DNA of 44,255 bases from Gammaproteobacteria bacterium (GTDB taxonomy: Bacteria; Pseudomonadota; Gammaproteobacteria; SZUA-152): positions 1 to 44,255 of the forward strand of contig JAKEGK010000240.1 of the NCBI GenBank assembly GCA_022627515.1, written 5' to 3'. Under the pieces are notes generated by a model. That model did no database searches. It saw only the letters and a list, made by a program, of their open reading frames with translations, and was not told the origin of the DNA. This document shows, one piece after another, positions 28,298 through 36,815 of this stretch; within the stretch, counting starts at the first letter, position 1, and each line of letters begins with the position of its first letter. The position numbers and the translations under genes were made by a program.

Positions 28298-29209
28298 ATG
28301 ATTAGACAACGGACACTCAAAAACGTAATTCGTGCGACCGGCATTGGTTTGCACACAGGGAAAAAAGTCTATTTGACTCTACGCCCTGCTGCGGTTGATA
28401 CGGGTATCGTATTTCGGCGGATCGATCTGGAAACACCCGTGGAGATCGAAGCAAAGCCGGAAAATGTCGGAGATACGCGTTTATCAACCACCCTGGTAAA
28501 TGGTGAAGTGCGGGTAGCGACCGTCGAGCATTTGCTATCGGCGTTTGCCGGCCTGGGAATTGATAATGCCTATATTGATCTGAGTGCTCCCGAAGTACCC
28601 ATTATGGATGGCAGTGCCGGTCCATTCGTATTTTTAGTGCAGTCGGCCGGTATTGAAGAACAAAATGCTCCAAAGCGTTTTATTCGCATCAAGCGCACCG
28701 TGATTGTCGAGGATGGCGATAAATGGGCGCGCTTTGATCCGTTTGAAGGCTTCAAGGTATCGTTCAAAATTGACTTCGAACATCCGGTATTCCGCAATCG
28801 TTCCCAAACGACCTGTGTCGATTTTTCAAGTACATCCTTTGTAAAAGAAGTGAGCCGTGCCAGAACATTCGGATTTATGCGCGATATCGAACAATTGCGT
28901 GCAAATGATCTTGCGCTGGGTGGCAGCATGGATAATGCGATTGTTATGGATGACTATCGTGTGCTTAACGAGGATGGCCTGCGCTATGAAGATGAATTCG
29001 TCAAGCACAAAGTACTGGATGCGATCGGCGATTTGTATTTGCTTGGATGCAGCCTGATTGGCGAATTCAGCGGTTACAAATCAGGACATGCACTTAACAA
29101 CCGCCTGTTGCGCGCATTATTGGCGGACTCCGAAGCGTGGGAAACGGCAATATTTGACAATATTGACAGTGCGCCGATTTCATTTACGCAACCAATCCTG
29201 ACTACCTAA
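28298..29209 (+). CDS. lpxC: UDP-3-O-acyl-GlcNAc deacetylase LpxC
   Basis: LpxC is the zinc-dependent deacetylase that commits precursor to lipid A synthesis. The 303-aa protein begins [24 protein letters not shown]. The catalytic [15 protein letters not shown] supplies the Glu and first zinc His (about 77-80), [14 protein letters not shown] supplies the second His and the Asp ligand (about 237-242), and SGHALNN the general-acid His (about 265). All active-site residues are present. In enterics LpxC is controlled by FtsH proteolysis through its C-terminus; the tail here (FTQPILTT) differs from that of E. coli, so this control cannot be assumed. Confidence 0.98.
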   Translation: MIRQRTLKNVIRATGIGLHTGKKVYLTLRPAAVDTGIVFRRIDLETPVEIEAKPENVGDTRLSTTLVNGEVRVATVEHLLSAFAGLGIDNAYIDLSAPEVPIMDGSAGPFVFLVQSAGIEEQNAPKRFIRIKRTVIVEDGDKWARFDPFEGFKVSFKIDFEHPVFRNRSQTTCVDFSSTSFVKEVSRARTFGFMRDIEQLRANDLALGGSMDNAIVMDDYRVLNEDGLRYEDEFVKHKVLDAIGDLYLLGCSLIGEFSGYKSGHALNNRLLRALLADSEAWETAIFDNIDSAPISFTQPILTT

Positions 29210-29230
29210 ATTCCAAACTAAATTCCAAAA
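29207..29230. repeat. 12-bp tandem duplication at the lpxC stop
   Basis: TAAATTCCAAAC is followed directly by TAAATTCCAAAA. The unit begins with the lpxC stop codon, so the TAA is present twice in frame. It looks like a replication-slippage duplication. Confidence 0.8.
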
Positions 29231-29334
29231 AAGTTTATTCAATAGGTTATATTGGGAGGATCGTCATCGGCATCCCAAAAACTCGCTTTAATTCATTAAT
29301 ATTCCCCAATTAGCTGCGTCCCTTTACTGAGATT

Positions 29335-29775
29335 TTACACAGTCTTTTTCGAAATACGCTGTATTACGTTCTTCAGAGTGCCGGTGTTTGACGATTTGGC
29401 TTTTTGGATTGGGTGAGATGGACTCGCACTCGGAAAGTGATTGATTGAACGCCTGGACGCGGGCATAGCGTATCCAAGAGGCTGTATTCGAAACTCAATC
29501 TGTTGCAGATTTTCCAATCCCGGCACCTGTTTCAATTGCTCCAGGATCATTGGGCCCAGGTATTTAATTCGGGTATGCCAAACAGCGGAATCCGCACCGA
29601 TTACCAGTGTGACATCCCTGATATTAGCCACATAAATATGTTCTGAGAGCGGTGCATCGACCGCGTTTTTGAGATAAGTGCTTAATTTCTGTAATTCTTT
29701 GCTGCGCTGTATGACGTTTGCCAGTCCCGCATTTGCGTTATTTAATAAATGCCCGATAGAGCGAGTTTTTGTCAT
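29335..29775 (-). CDS. DciA-like DUF721 protein
   Basis: The 146-aa protein fits the DUF721/DciA family, of which the DciA branch loads the replicative helicase DnaB in bacteria lacking DnaC. The N-terminal helical part is followed by the alpha/beta core, with VTLVIGADSAVWHTRIKYLGPMILEQL (about 54-80) matching the pattern of the family (L.I...S..W...L......L...L). The C-terminus from residue about 110 is Ser/Lys-rich and disordered. Its position between lpxC and secA on the opposite strand is the place this family holds in pseudomonads. Assignment rests on pattern and context; no dnaC is visible in the window. Confidence 0.75.
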   Translation of the reverse strand: MTKTRSIGHLLNNANAGLANVIQRSKELQKLSTYLKNAVDAPLSEHIYVANIRDVTLVIGADSAVWHTRIKYLGPMILEQLKQVPGLENLQQIEFRIQPLGYAMPASRRSINHFPSASPSHPIQKAKSSNTGTLKNVIQRISKKTV

Positions 29776-29871
29776 GGTTATTTTCTATAAAATCAAAAAG
29801 TTATGTTAAGCTAGAAGATTTTTTCCTCGGCCCATCAAAGAGTTAATAAATAATATATTGATCATTTGTCA

Positions 29872-29884
29872 ACCAATTATTGGT
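29872..29884. promoter_or_regulatory. Palindrome ACCAAT-T-ATTGGT
   Basis: A perfect 6+1+6 inverted repeat in the 236-bp divergent region between the DciA-like gene and the M23 peptidase gene. A TTGTCA hexamer (29866-29871) abuts it. The layout suits an operator, but no matching regulator is known to me. Confidence 0.4.
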
Positions 29885-30011
29885 CTAAAATGTGAACAAG
29901 TTCTCGCAAGCATTGTGTGCAACAGCCGAAACCATTGAAGTAGTATAGAGTAGAAGTGAACCAGAGATTATTACCGCAAAAACAAATCATAACAGAATAC
30001 GAGTGTTGTTC

Positions 30012-30938
30012 ATGAATATTATCTTTGTACCAAAAAAGAAAGGACAATCATCAGCTTATCGCCTGTCCCGCGGCTGGGTATGGGCACTGAGCTTTTTGGT
30101 CTTAATTTTGCCTGTGGCGCTGTTGGGTGGCGGTTATTACTTGGGCAAAGAAGATTCTGAGCCTGGACCTTGGGCGTTGGTAGAAAGTTGGAAGCATGAA
30201 ATGTCTACACAGCGTCAGCAAATTGACACTGCGACTCGCAAAGCCAAAGAAAATGTCGAAGCTTTGTCCCGCCGTTTGGCGCAACTTCAGGCTCATGTCA
30301 TTCGGCTCGATGCTCTGGGTAGCCGATTAATCGAAATTGCGGAACTAGACAGTGGGGAATTTGACTTTTCTGTTCCACCTGCGGTGGGTGGGCCGGAAGA
30401 ATCCTTGGTGGAACACGAACCTTCAACCCCCGATTTGGTAGCCAGTCTGAATGAATTGACTATTCAACTGGAGAATCGCGCGCAGCAGCTTGATTTGCTG
30501 GAAACCATGTTAATGAACAAAAATCTTCACGATGAAGTCATGCCGGCCGGAAAACCAATCGTTAAAGGATGGACTTCGTCATTTTTCGGTCTGCGCACGG
30601 ATCCATTTACAGGTCACAAAGAGCATCATAAAGGCGTTGATTTCGCAGGAAAACTTGGTAGCGACATCGTGACAGTAGCATCCGGTGTTGTGACCTGGGC
30701 GGGACATCGTTACGGCTATGGATTGCTTGTGGAAGTAAATCATGGCAATGGCTACGCCACGCGCTATGGTCACGCACAGGAAGTATTGGTTAAGGTGGGT
30801 GAAACGGTAAAAAAAGGTCAGGTTGTGGCATTGATGGGTTCCACTGGCCGTTCGACGGGTCCCCATGTGCACTTCGAGGTATGGCGTAATGGAGATGCTG
30901 TTGATCCCATGGAATATATCCGCAGTGCAAAAAACTGA
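30012..30938 (+). CDS. M23 family peptidase (LytM-type, inner-membrane anchored)
   Basis: This is a predicted peptidoglycan endopeptidase. It has a short basic N-terminus, one transmembrane helix (about residues 22-43), a helical coiled-coil-like region (about 60-110 and 140-170) and a C-terminal M23 domain. The zinc and catalytic residues are all present: HKGVDFAG (HxxxD), YGHAQ and HVHFEV (HxH). It should therefore be active rather than a degenerate EnvC-type activator. The track opens at a GTG (30003); the ATG at 30012 is preferred. It occupies the place of secM in E. coli, directly upstream of secA, a common arrangement in gammaproteobacteria without SecM. Confidence 0.93.
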   Translation: MNIIFVPKKKGQSSAYRLSRGWVWALSFLVLILPVALLGGGYYLGKEDSEPGPWALVESWKHEMSTQRQQIDTATRKAKENVEALSRRLAQLQAHVIRLDALGSRLIEIAELDSGEFDFSVPPAVGGPEESLVEHEPSTPDLVASLNELTIQLENRAQQLDLLETMLMNKNLHDEVMPAGKPIVKGWTSSFFGLRTDPFTGHKEHHKGVDFAGKLGSDIVTVASGVVTWAGHRYGYGLLVEVNHGNGYATRYGHAQEVLVKVGETVKKGQVVALMGSTGRSTGPHVHFEVWRNGDAVDPMEYIRSAKN

Positions 30939-31001
30939 TCAGTAAAAAAACTAAGCAATAATTGAAACTTCTTCTATAGTTAGCATTTCTATATTCACGC
31001 T

Positions 31002-31033
31002 ATCCCCGTTATAATCCTCTGCTTTTCGGGGAT
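31002..31033 (+). promoter_or_regulatory. secA upstream promoter/hairpin
   Basis: A perfect TATAAT (31010-31015) sits inside an inverted repeat, ATCCCCG (31002-31008) with CGGGGAT (31027-31033). No convincing -35 is seen 17 bases upstream. The DNA could be a promoter for secA with the right arm in the 5' leader, or the RNA of a longer transcript could fold here. It lies 42-73 bases before the secA start. Confidence 0.4.
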
Positions 31034-31074
31034 CTGTGTGTTCTGCCTTTTTTTAATCAAATTTGTGAGAGTTA

Positions 31075-33813
31075 ATGGTCAGTCAATTACTGAGTAAGGT
31101 TTTTGGCAGCCGTAATGAACGGTTGCTCAAACGCATGGATAAAGTGGTGGCGGAAATCAATGCGCTGGAGCCGGAAATTTCAACGCTCAGCGACGAGCAA
31201 TTGCACGCCAAAACCAGCGAATTTCGCGGGCGGCTTGCAAAAGGCGAGTCACTGGACGATATCTTTACCGAAGCGTTTGCCGTTGTGCGCGAAGCCGGGA
31301 AACGAGTTCTCGGTATGCGCCATTTTGATGTGCAGCTAATCGGTGGCATTGTATTGAACGATGGCAAGATAGCTGAAATGCGCACTGGTGAAGGTAAAAC
31401 TCTGGTCGCGACGCTTGCGGTATATCTGAATGCTCTGAAAGGCAGGGGCGTGCATGTCGTTACTGTAAACGACTACCTCGCCCGGCGTGACGCGGATTGG
31501 ATGGGCAGGTTGTATAAATTCCTGGGTTTGACGGTGGGCGTGATTTTATCCGGCCAGGATCATGGCGCCAAAAAGGAAGCTTACGCAGCGGATATTACCT
31601 ATGGCACCAACAATGAATACGGTTTTGATTACCTGCGCGATAATATGGCGTTCAGCACTGAAGACAAGGTGCAAAGGGAATTGCATTACGCTATTGTGGA
31701 TGAAGTGGATTCCATCCTCATTGATGAAGCCCGCACACCGCTGATTATATCCGGTCCTACCGAAGACAGTTCCGACCTTTATACAAAGATTAACAAGTTG
31801 ATTCCAAGGCTGGAACGCCAGGAAAGCGAGAAAGTCGGCGACGGCGATTATTACGTCGATGAAAAATCCAGGCAGGCTTATTTGACCGAGAAAGGCCATC
31901 AAAAAGTGGAAGACCTGATGACCGAAACCGGTTTGCTGCTGGAAGGAGAAAGTCTTTACGATGCGACCAATATCAAGTTGATGCATCATCTTAACGCGGC
32001 GTTAAGAGCGCACTCGTTGTTTCAGAAGGACGTGGACTATATCGTAGCCAACGGTGAAGTGGTGATCGTGGATGAATTTACCGGCCGCACCATGCCCGGC
32101 CGGCGCTGGTCGGATGGCCTGCACCAGGCGGTGGAAGCCAAGGAAGGTGTGCGGATTCAACACGAAAACCAGACCCTGGCATCCATTACCTTTCAGAACT
32201 ATTTCCGCCTGTATAAAAAACTCGCCGGCATGACGGGTACAGCGGATACGGAAGCGTACGAATTCCAGCAGATTTACGGCCTCGAGGTCGTGGTCATTCC
32301 CACTAACCAGCCGGTTGCCCGGTCCGATCACAGTGACCTGGTCTATTTAACGCCCGACGAAAAATTCGAAGCGATCTGCGCCGACATCAAGGATTGCCGT
32401 GAACGGCAACAACCGGTGCTCGTTGGTACCGCGTCAATTGAAACGTCTGAATATCTTTCCGGTTTACTGAACAAGGCAGGCATCAAACATGAAGTGCTCA
32501 ACGCCAAGTTTCATCAGCGCGAAGCGGAAATAGTTGCCCAGGCGGGCCGGCCCGGTGCGGTGACGATTGCGACCAATATGGCAGGCCGTGGTACTGACAT
32601 CGTATTAGGCGGCAATCTCGAAGCCGAATTGTCCGTGATCGATGCCGCCGACACCGGCGCACGCGAAAAAGTGAAACAGGAATGGCAGCGGCGGCATGAG
32701 CAAGTGGTTGCCTCGGGCGGCTTGCATGTGATTGGCACCGAGCGGCATGAATCACGCCGTATCGACAACCAGTTGCGTGGACGGTCCGGCCGTCAGGGTG
32801 ATCCGGGATCCAGCCGCTTCTATCTATCTTTACGCGACAACCTGATGCGGATATTCGCGTCGGATCGCGTAGCGGCCTTGATGCAAAAACTCGGCATGCA
32901 AAAAGGCGAAGCTATAGAGCATCCGTGGGTCACCAAGGCCATCGAGAATGCACAGCGTAAAGTGGAAGGTCACAACTTTGATATTCGTAAACAATTACTC
33001 GAATACGACGACGTTGCCAATGATCAGCGCAAGGTCGTGTATCAGCAACGCAGCGAATTGATGGCCACCGATGATGTTTCAGAAACCATTAATGCTATCC
33101 GGCATGACGTGTTGAATGAGGTGATCAGCGCCTATATTCCGCCTAACAGCATGGATGAGCAATGGGATATACCGGGGTTGGAAAAAGCCATCGAAGCTGA
33201 ATTCGGTATGCGGATGCCCATTGGCCGCTGGCTGGAAGAAGATCATTCCTTACACGAAGAAACATTGCGGGAAAAAATCGAACAGACCCTGGTGGATGCT
33301 TATAAGGCAAAAGAAATGCAGGCCGGTAGTGGCGTAATGCGTCACTTTGAGAAGGCTGTGATGTTAAAGGTATTGGATGATCAATGGAAAGATCATCTGA
33401 GTTCCATGGATCATTTGCGCCAGGGCATTCATTTGCGTGGTTATGCGCAAAAAAATCCCAAGCAGGAATACAAGCGGGAAGCGTTTGAGCTGTTTACCCA
33501 GATGCTTGACCGCATCAAACATGAAGTCGTCAACATTGTCTCGCGGGTTCAGGTGCGCGCGGAAGAAGACGTGGAAGCGGTTGAAGAACAACGCCGGCGC
33601 CAGGCGCCGATGAGTTTCCAGCATGAAGAAGCTTCCGCGGTTGCCGCGGCCGCTGGCGGCGGGCCTGTGGCTGCAGCGCCGCAAGGCCAATCCGGCGGTC
33701 CGGCAATGCTCGAGAAAAAACCGTTTATCCGTGAAGGAAGGAAAGTGGGACGTAATGAACCTTGTCCCTGCGGGTCCGGTAAAAAATACAAGCAGTGCCA
33801 CGGCAAGCTCTAA
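31075..33813 (+). CDS. secA: Preprotein translocase ATPase SecA
   Basis: SecA is the motor that drives preproteins through SecYEG. The 912-aa protein is full length (E. coli 901). Nucleotide-binding motifs include the Walker [12 protein letters not shown] (about 102-112), [20 protein letters not shown] (DEAD-like Walker B) and the NBD2 motifs [27 protein letters not shown] and [13 protein letters not shown]. The C-terminal zinc-binding SecB-interaction tail [19 protein letters not shown] is intact. No secM-like ORF is found upstream, so regulation by arrest peptide as in E. coli is unlikely. Confidence 0.99.
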   Translation: MVSQLLSKVFGSRNERLLKRMDKVVAEINALEPEISTLSDEQLHAKTSEFRGRLAKGESLDDIFTEAFAVVREAGKRVLGMRHFDVQLIGGIVLNDGKIAEMRTGEGKTLVATLAVYLNALKGRGVHVVTVNDYLARRDADWMGRLYKFLGLTVGVILSGQDHGAKKEAYAADITYGTNNEYGFDYLRDNMAFSTEDKVQRELHYAIVDEVDSILIDEARTPLIISGPTEDSSDLYTKINKLIPRLERQESEKVGDGDYYVDEKSRQAYLTEKGHQKVEDLMTETGLLLEGESLYDATNIKLMHHLNAALRAHSLFQKDVDYIVANGEVVIVDEFTGRTMPGRRWSDGLHQAVEAKEGVRIQHENQTLASITFQNYFRLYKKLAGMTGTADTEAYEFQQIYGLEVVVIPTNQPVARSDHSDLVYLTPDEKFEAICADIKDCRERQQPVLVGTASIETSEYLSGLLNKAGIKHEVLNAKFHQREAEIVAQAGRPGAVTIATNMAGRGTDIVLGGNLEAELSVIDAADTGAREKVKQEWQRRHEQVVASGGLHVIGTERHESRRIDNQLRGRSGRQGDPGSSRFYLSLRDNLMRIFASDRVAALMQKLGMQKGEAIEHPWVTKAIENAQRKVEGHNFDIRKQLLEYDDVANDQRKVVYQQRSELMATDDVSETINAIRHDVLNEVISAYIPPNSMDEQWDIPGLEKAIEAEFGMRMPIGRWLEEDHSLHEETLREKIEQTLVDAYKAKEMQAGSGVMRHFEKAVMLKVLDDQWKDHLSSMDHLRQGIHLRGYAQKNPKQEYKREAFELFTQMLDRIKHEVVNIVSRVQVRAEEDVEAVEEQRRRQAPMSFQHEEASAVAAAAGGGPVAAAPQGQSGGPAMLEKKPFIREGRKVGRNEPCPCGSGKKYKQCHGKL

Positions 33814-33940
33814 TTAGCTTTTCATCAACTCATTTCTGATTGCTTTCGCAAAAACTTTTTTGCATGATTGCGTGATGGTGTGCCGTGGTGCAATGTCACG
33901 CGTCCCGCATTCATCTTCTTTCTGATTTCAACAATTTGCG

Positions 33941-33982
33941 TTTTCAATAGCTTTTATTTTTAACAGCTTTTATTTTCAATAG
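33941..33982 (+). repeat. Overlapping AT-rich direct repeats before argJ
   Basis: TTTTCAATAG occurs at 33941 and 33973, and AGCTTTTATTTT at 33949 and 33965, interleaved within 42 bases just upstream of argJ. The second TTTTCAATAG carries the start of the argJ Shine-Dalgarno (AATAGGGA). It is probably a local duplication. Confidence 0.7.
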
Positions 33983-33990
33983 GGAATGCA

Positions 33991-35226
33991 ATGACAAAAA
34001 TCGATAAACAGGATATTCAACGGGAATACGCGTCCATGCAACCAGTGGCCGGCGTGCGTCTCGGCAGCGCTGCGGCCGGGATCAGATACAAGGGGCGTGA
34101 CGATATTGTGTTGTTCGAGCTTTGCGATACCGCGCAAACCGCCGCAATGTTTACTACCAACGTATTTTGTGCAGCGCCAGTTGTGATTGCGAAAAATAAC
34201 CTCGCAAACGCCTCGCCACGTTATCTATTGGTTAATGCGGGCAATGCCAACGCGGGCACCGGGCAACAAGGCATGGATGATGCGAATGCGTGTTGCCATG
34301 CGATTGCTGAATTGGCTGAGTGTGAGGCTGAGCAGGTGCTGCCTTTTTCAACCGGAGTTATCGGACAATATTTACCGGTCGGGAAGATAGTTAAAGCATT
34401 GCCGGCCGCGCTGGACAATCTCAGGGAAGATAACTGGCTTTCCGCGGCCAGGACGATAATGACAACGGATACGGCGCCAAAAGGCGTTACGCGGAAAGCG
34501 GTGATCGATGGGCATGAGATTACGGTGACCGGTATCGCCAAAGGCGCCGGTATGATCTGTCCCAACATGGCGACACTGTTGTCGTACGTCGCAACCGATG
34601 CCGCGTTGCCGGCGGCATTACTGCAAGCAACGCTTGCGCAGGCCGTTAACAAAACCTTTAATCGCATCACCGTTGATGGCGACACTTCCACCAATGATGC
34701 CTGCGTATTGATGGCTACCGGAAAATCCTCGTTGCCATTGATTGATGGAATTGGGAATCCTAACTATAACCGAATGTTAAATCTTGTAACGGAAGTGTTT
34801 GAATTTCTCGCAAAGGCCATCATCCGTGATGCGGAAGGCGCGACCAAGCTGGTTAACGTTACGGTGACGCAGGGAGCGAGCGAGAATGAATGCAAGCAGG
34901 TGGCTTACACCATCGCGCATTCTCCGTTGGTAAAAACAGCGTTGTTCGCCAGTGACCCCAACTGGGGAAGAATCCTGGCCGCGGTGGGCAGGGCGGGTGT
35001 GAGCAAGCTGGATATCCGCAAAGTAAAAATCGAACTCAATGGCGTTTGCATCGTGAGTAACGGTGGAGTCGACGCCACTTATACCGAAGCATTGGGGCAA
35101 CAGGCTATGCAGCCGGCTGATATTGAGATCAATGTTGCATTGGGTAGAGGCAGCGCAACGGCCAATGTCTGGACCTGCGATTTTTCCTATGACTACGTCA
35201 AGATCAACGCCGAGTACCGCACTTGA
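33991..35226 (+). CDS. argJ: Bifunctional ornithine acetyltransferase / N-acetylglutamate synthase ArgJ
   Basis: ArgJ recycles the acetyl group from N-acetylornithine to glutamate in arginine synthesis, and in many species also uses acetyl-CoA. The 411-aa precursor self-cleaves before the Thr of the conserved KGAGMICPNMATLLSYV (about residues 178-194) to give alpha and beta chains. Other family motifs are TNVFCAAPV, LVNAGNANAGTG, DGDTSTNDACVLMATG, HSPLVKTALFASDPNWGRILAAVGRAG and the C-terminal CDFSYDYVKINAEYRT. The ORF is full length. Its position between secA and mutT is seen in other gammaproteobacteria. No clear ArgR box was recognised upstream. Confidence 0.98.
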   Translation: MTKIDKQDIQREYASMQPVAGVRLGSAAAGIRYKGRDDIVLFELCDTAQTAAMFTTNVFCAAPVVIAKNNLANASPRYLLVNAGNANAGTGQQGMDDANACCHAIAELAECEAEQVLPFSTGVIGQYLPVGKIVKALPAALDNLREDNWLSAARTIMTTDTAPKGVTRKAVIDGHEITVTGIAKGAGMICPNMATLLSYVATDAALPAALLQATLAQAVNKTFNRITVDGDTSTNDACVLMATGKSSLPLIDGIGNPNYNRMLNLVTEVFEFLAKAIIRDAEGATKLVNVTVTQGASENECKQVAYTIAHSPLVKTALFASDPNWGRILAAVGRAGVSKLDIRKVKIELNGVCIVSNGGVDATYTEALGQQAMQPADIEINVALGRGSATANVWTCDFSYDYVKINAEYRT

Positions 35227-35245
35227 CGCATTCATCTGAATGCGT
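35226..35245 (+). repeat. Hairpin at the argJ stop codon
   Basis: ACGCATTC (35226-35233) pairs perfectly with GAATGCGT (35238-35245) around an ATCT loop. It starts in the last base of the argJ TGA. There is no T tract after it, so it is terminator-like but incomplete on the plus strand. Confidence 0.6.
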
Positions 35246-35253
35246 GGTTCAAT

Positions 35254-35520
35254 GTCATATGACTCATTGCTGTCCCACAAATATTACTTATAAACAGCAT
35301 AGTCTCCGAGATTTGCAGGGTTTAATGAGTGCTGAAGCTGGTGGAGACATGGATTTACAAAACCGTCGGCGGCAGGGATGCCGCCGTCGAGCTTACAGGG
35401 AAGTATTAACAGCGTGTTTTGTAAATCCATGTCTCCACCAGCTTTTCAAGGCCAAAGATCTGTTGGCATTAGAGAGTCCCTGGTCCGCACTATATTTTGT
35501 GGGACAATAATGCATATGAC
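35254..35520. repeat. Composite nested inverted repeat (MITE-like)
   Basis: The outer arms are GTCATATG...TGTCCCACAAA (35254-35281) and their inverted counterpart TTTGTGGGACA...CATATGAC (35496-35520): two matching blocks of 11 and 8 bp separated by a short unequal spacer. Nested inside is a perfect 29-bp inverted repeat (35335-35363 with 35416-35444), which itself encloses an 11-bp GC-rich hairpin with one mismatch (35364-35374 with 35379-35389). No transposase ORF is present. The right outer arm carries the Shine-Dalgarno-like GGGAC and the start codon of the Nudix-ThiE gene. Identity with a known element family was not established. Confidence 0.8.
35335..35444. repeat. Perfect 29-bp inverted repeat with GC-rich core
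   Basis: The left arm begins AAGCTGGTGGAGACATGG and the right arm ends CCATGTCTCCACCAGCTT; all 29 positions pair. The 52-base interior holds GGCGGCA-GGGA-TGCCGCC, then a single-stranded AGCTTACAGGGAAGTATTAACAGCGT (shown here as one unpaired segment). This asymmetry (hairpin plus unpaired tail within long arms) resembles dispersed palindromic elements of REP or MITE type. Confidence 0.85.
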
Positions 35521-36457
35521 TGACTTGATACATGTTGTGGTTGCCGTGATTCGCAATCCCGCCGGGCAAGTGTTCATTACGCTGCGCCCGGCTCATGTGC
35601 ACCAGGGCGGCCTATGGGAATTTCCCGGCGGCAAAGTTGAGCCAGGTGAATCAGTATCCGATGCGTTGCGGCGGGAAATTCACGAGGAAAATGGTATTGA
35701 TATACTGCGCGCCTTGCCACTCATCAGGATTCCATTTCGTTATTCCGACAAGCATGTTCTGCTGGATGTGTGGGAGGTGCTTGAATTCCACGGCAATGCG
35801 CATGGCAGGGAAGGGCAGGACTGCCGGTGGGTCAGCGCCGATGAACTCGGTCAATTTGCTTTTCCGGCGGCCAACAAAGCCATCATTGCCGCGGTGCAAC
35901 TGCCTGCGGTCTATCTCATTACACCTGAACCAGGCAATAACATACCCGATTTTCTGGATCAGCTTGAGTCACGTCTGGCAAGCGGCACTACGCTACTGCA
36001 ACTGCGGGCCAAACAACTTGAAAGCGAACGTTATATTCGGCTCGCTAACGAGGTAGTTGAATTGTGCCACCGTTATCACGCGACCGTGTTAATGAATGAG
36101 GCGCCGGAGATATTAGGCAAAGTTCCCGCTGATGGTATCCACTTAACGGCCCGGCGATTGATGCAATTGGAAGAAAGGCCAATCTCTCCGGCGTTATGGC
36201 TGGCGGCTTCCTGCCATAGTGTCAGTGAAATCGAGCGGGCAAACCGCCTTGGTGTCGACTTTATTGTGTTATCCCCGGTGAAATCCACCCAAAGTCACCC
36301 GCGTCTGGCCGCGTTGGGCTGGCCCACATTCGGTGACTGGACGGAACATGCCGCCATGCCCGTCTATGCCCTGGGTGGAATGACAATACCGGATATTACA
36401 ACAAGCCGCGAACACGGCGGGCAGGGTATTGCCGGCATCAGCAATCTTTGGGGATAA
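35510..36457 (+). CDS. Nudix hydrolase (MutT) fused to ThiE/TenI-like domain
   Basis: The N-terminal half (about residues 1-130) is a MutT-type Nudix hydrolase, which cleans 8-oxo-dGTP from the nucleotide pool. The Nudix box GGKVEPGESVSDALRREIHEENGI matches GX5EX7REUXEEXGU exactly. The C-terminal half (about 138-315) is a ThiE/TenI-like TIM barrel (LLQLRAKQL, DGIHLTARRL, CHS, VLSPVKSTQSHP, ALGGM). The two Mg-binding aspartates of true thiamine-phosphate synthase appear to be replaced (MNEAPE for ND, LTARRL for GQED), so synthase activity is doubtful. The fusion is known in many gammaproteobacteria next to secA. The track begins at 35378 inside the repeat; the ATG at 35510 or 35516 is the likely start. 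Confidence 0.92.
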   Translation: MHMTDLIHVVVAVIRNPAGQVFITLRPAHVHQGGLWEFPGGKVEPGESVSDALRREIHEENGIDILRALPLIRIPFRYSDKHVLLDVWEVLEFHGNAHGREGQDCRWVSADELGQFAFPAANKAIIAAVQLPAVYLITPEPGNNIPDFLDQLESRLASGTTLLQLRAKQLESERYIRLANEVVELCHRYHATVLMNEAPEILGKVPADGIHLTARRLMQLEERPISPALWLAASCHSVSEIERANRLGVDFIVLSPVKSTQSHPRLAALGWPTFGDWTEHAAMPVYALGGMTIPDITTSREHGGQGIAGISNLWG

Positions 36458-36526
36458 AAGGGTAATGTGCAATTTACAAGATGATGCCGGATGTGAGAAA
36501 TATTATGGAAGGAATTGAAACGCGCA

Positions 36527-36609
36527 GATTAGTTCTACTTTGTTACTTTAATTTATGTTAATGAATAATCCGGCACACGGCTATTTAATGTAACAAAATA
36601 GAACTAGTC
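36527..36609. repeat. 20-bp inverted repeat between convergent genes
   Basis: GATTAGTTCTACTTTGTTAC (36527-36546) and GTAACAAAATAGAACTAGTC (36590-36609) are inverted with 18 of 20 matches and 43 bases between. The right arm contains the yacG stop codon. It lies where the plus-strand Nudix-ThiE gene meets the minus-strand yacG, so it may act as a bidirectional transcription end. A shorter repeat TGCCGGAT/ATCCGGCA (36485, 36568) interleaves with it. Confidence 0.75.
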
Positions 36610-36804
36610 AGAATAATTCTGCTTTTCACCCTGATTCTCTATTGAAAAATCATCTGCTTCTTTGCCGGGAATGCGGTGCGATTCGCTGGCCCATTCGCCA
36701 AGATCAATCAGTTTGCAGCGTTCGCTGCAAAACGGCCGCCATGGATTTTCGGGGATCCATTCAACCAGTTTTTCACATGTGGGACATCTGACGGTGTTTA
36801 TCAT
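36604..36804 (-). CDS. yacG: DNA gyrase inhibitor YacG
   Basis: YacG is a small zinc protein that binds GyrB and inhibits DNA gyrase. The 66-aa product has the four zinc cysteines in [12 protein letters not shown] and [15 protein letters not shown], followed by the typical IPGKE. The track starts at a TTG (36831); the ATG at 36804 places the start right before the conserved [10 protein letters not shown] and after the zapD stop. It is last in the coaE-zapD-yacG group, matching E. coli order. Confidence 0.95.
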   Translation of the reverse strand: MINTVRCPTCEKLVEWIPENPWRPFCSERCKLIDLGEWASESHRIPGKEADDFSIENQGEKQNYSD

Positions 36805-36815
36805 TAGCGGATCAA

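Noticed and set aside
29249-29276. TTGGGA...TCCCAA stem between lpxC and the DciA-like gene
   Set aside because: Only six base pairs with a long loop and no T tract in either direction, so not a supported terminator.
30939-31074. Search for a secM-like arrest peptide before secA
   Set aside because: No ORF of useful size exists in the 136-bp gap.
33847-33864. GCAAAAA/TTTTTGC repeat after secA as terminator
   Set aside because: The stem is nearly all A-T with a two-base loop and would be unstable; no GC-rich stem precedes a T run.
35378-35509. N-terminal 44 codons of the Nudix ORF in the track
   Set aside because: They translate the right half of the inverted repeat; the Nudix domain begins right after the ATG at 35510/35516.
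35223-35510. 95-aa ORF between argJ and the Nudix gene
   Set aside because: It is open only because the inverted repeats happen to lack stops in that frame; starts overlap the argJ stop and no homologous motif is visible.
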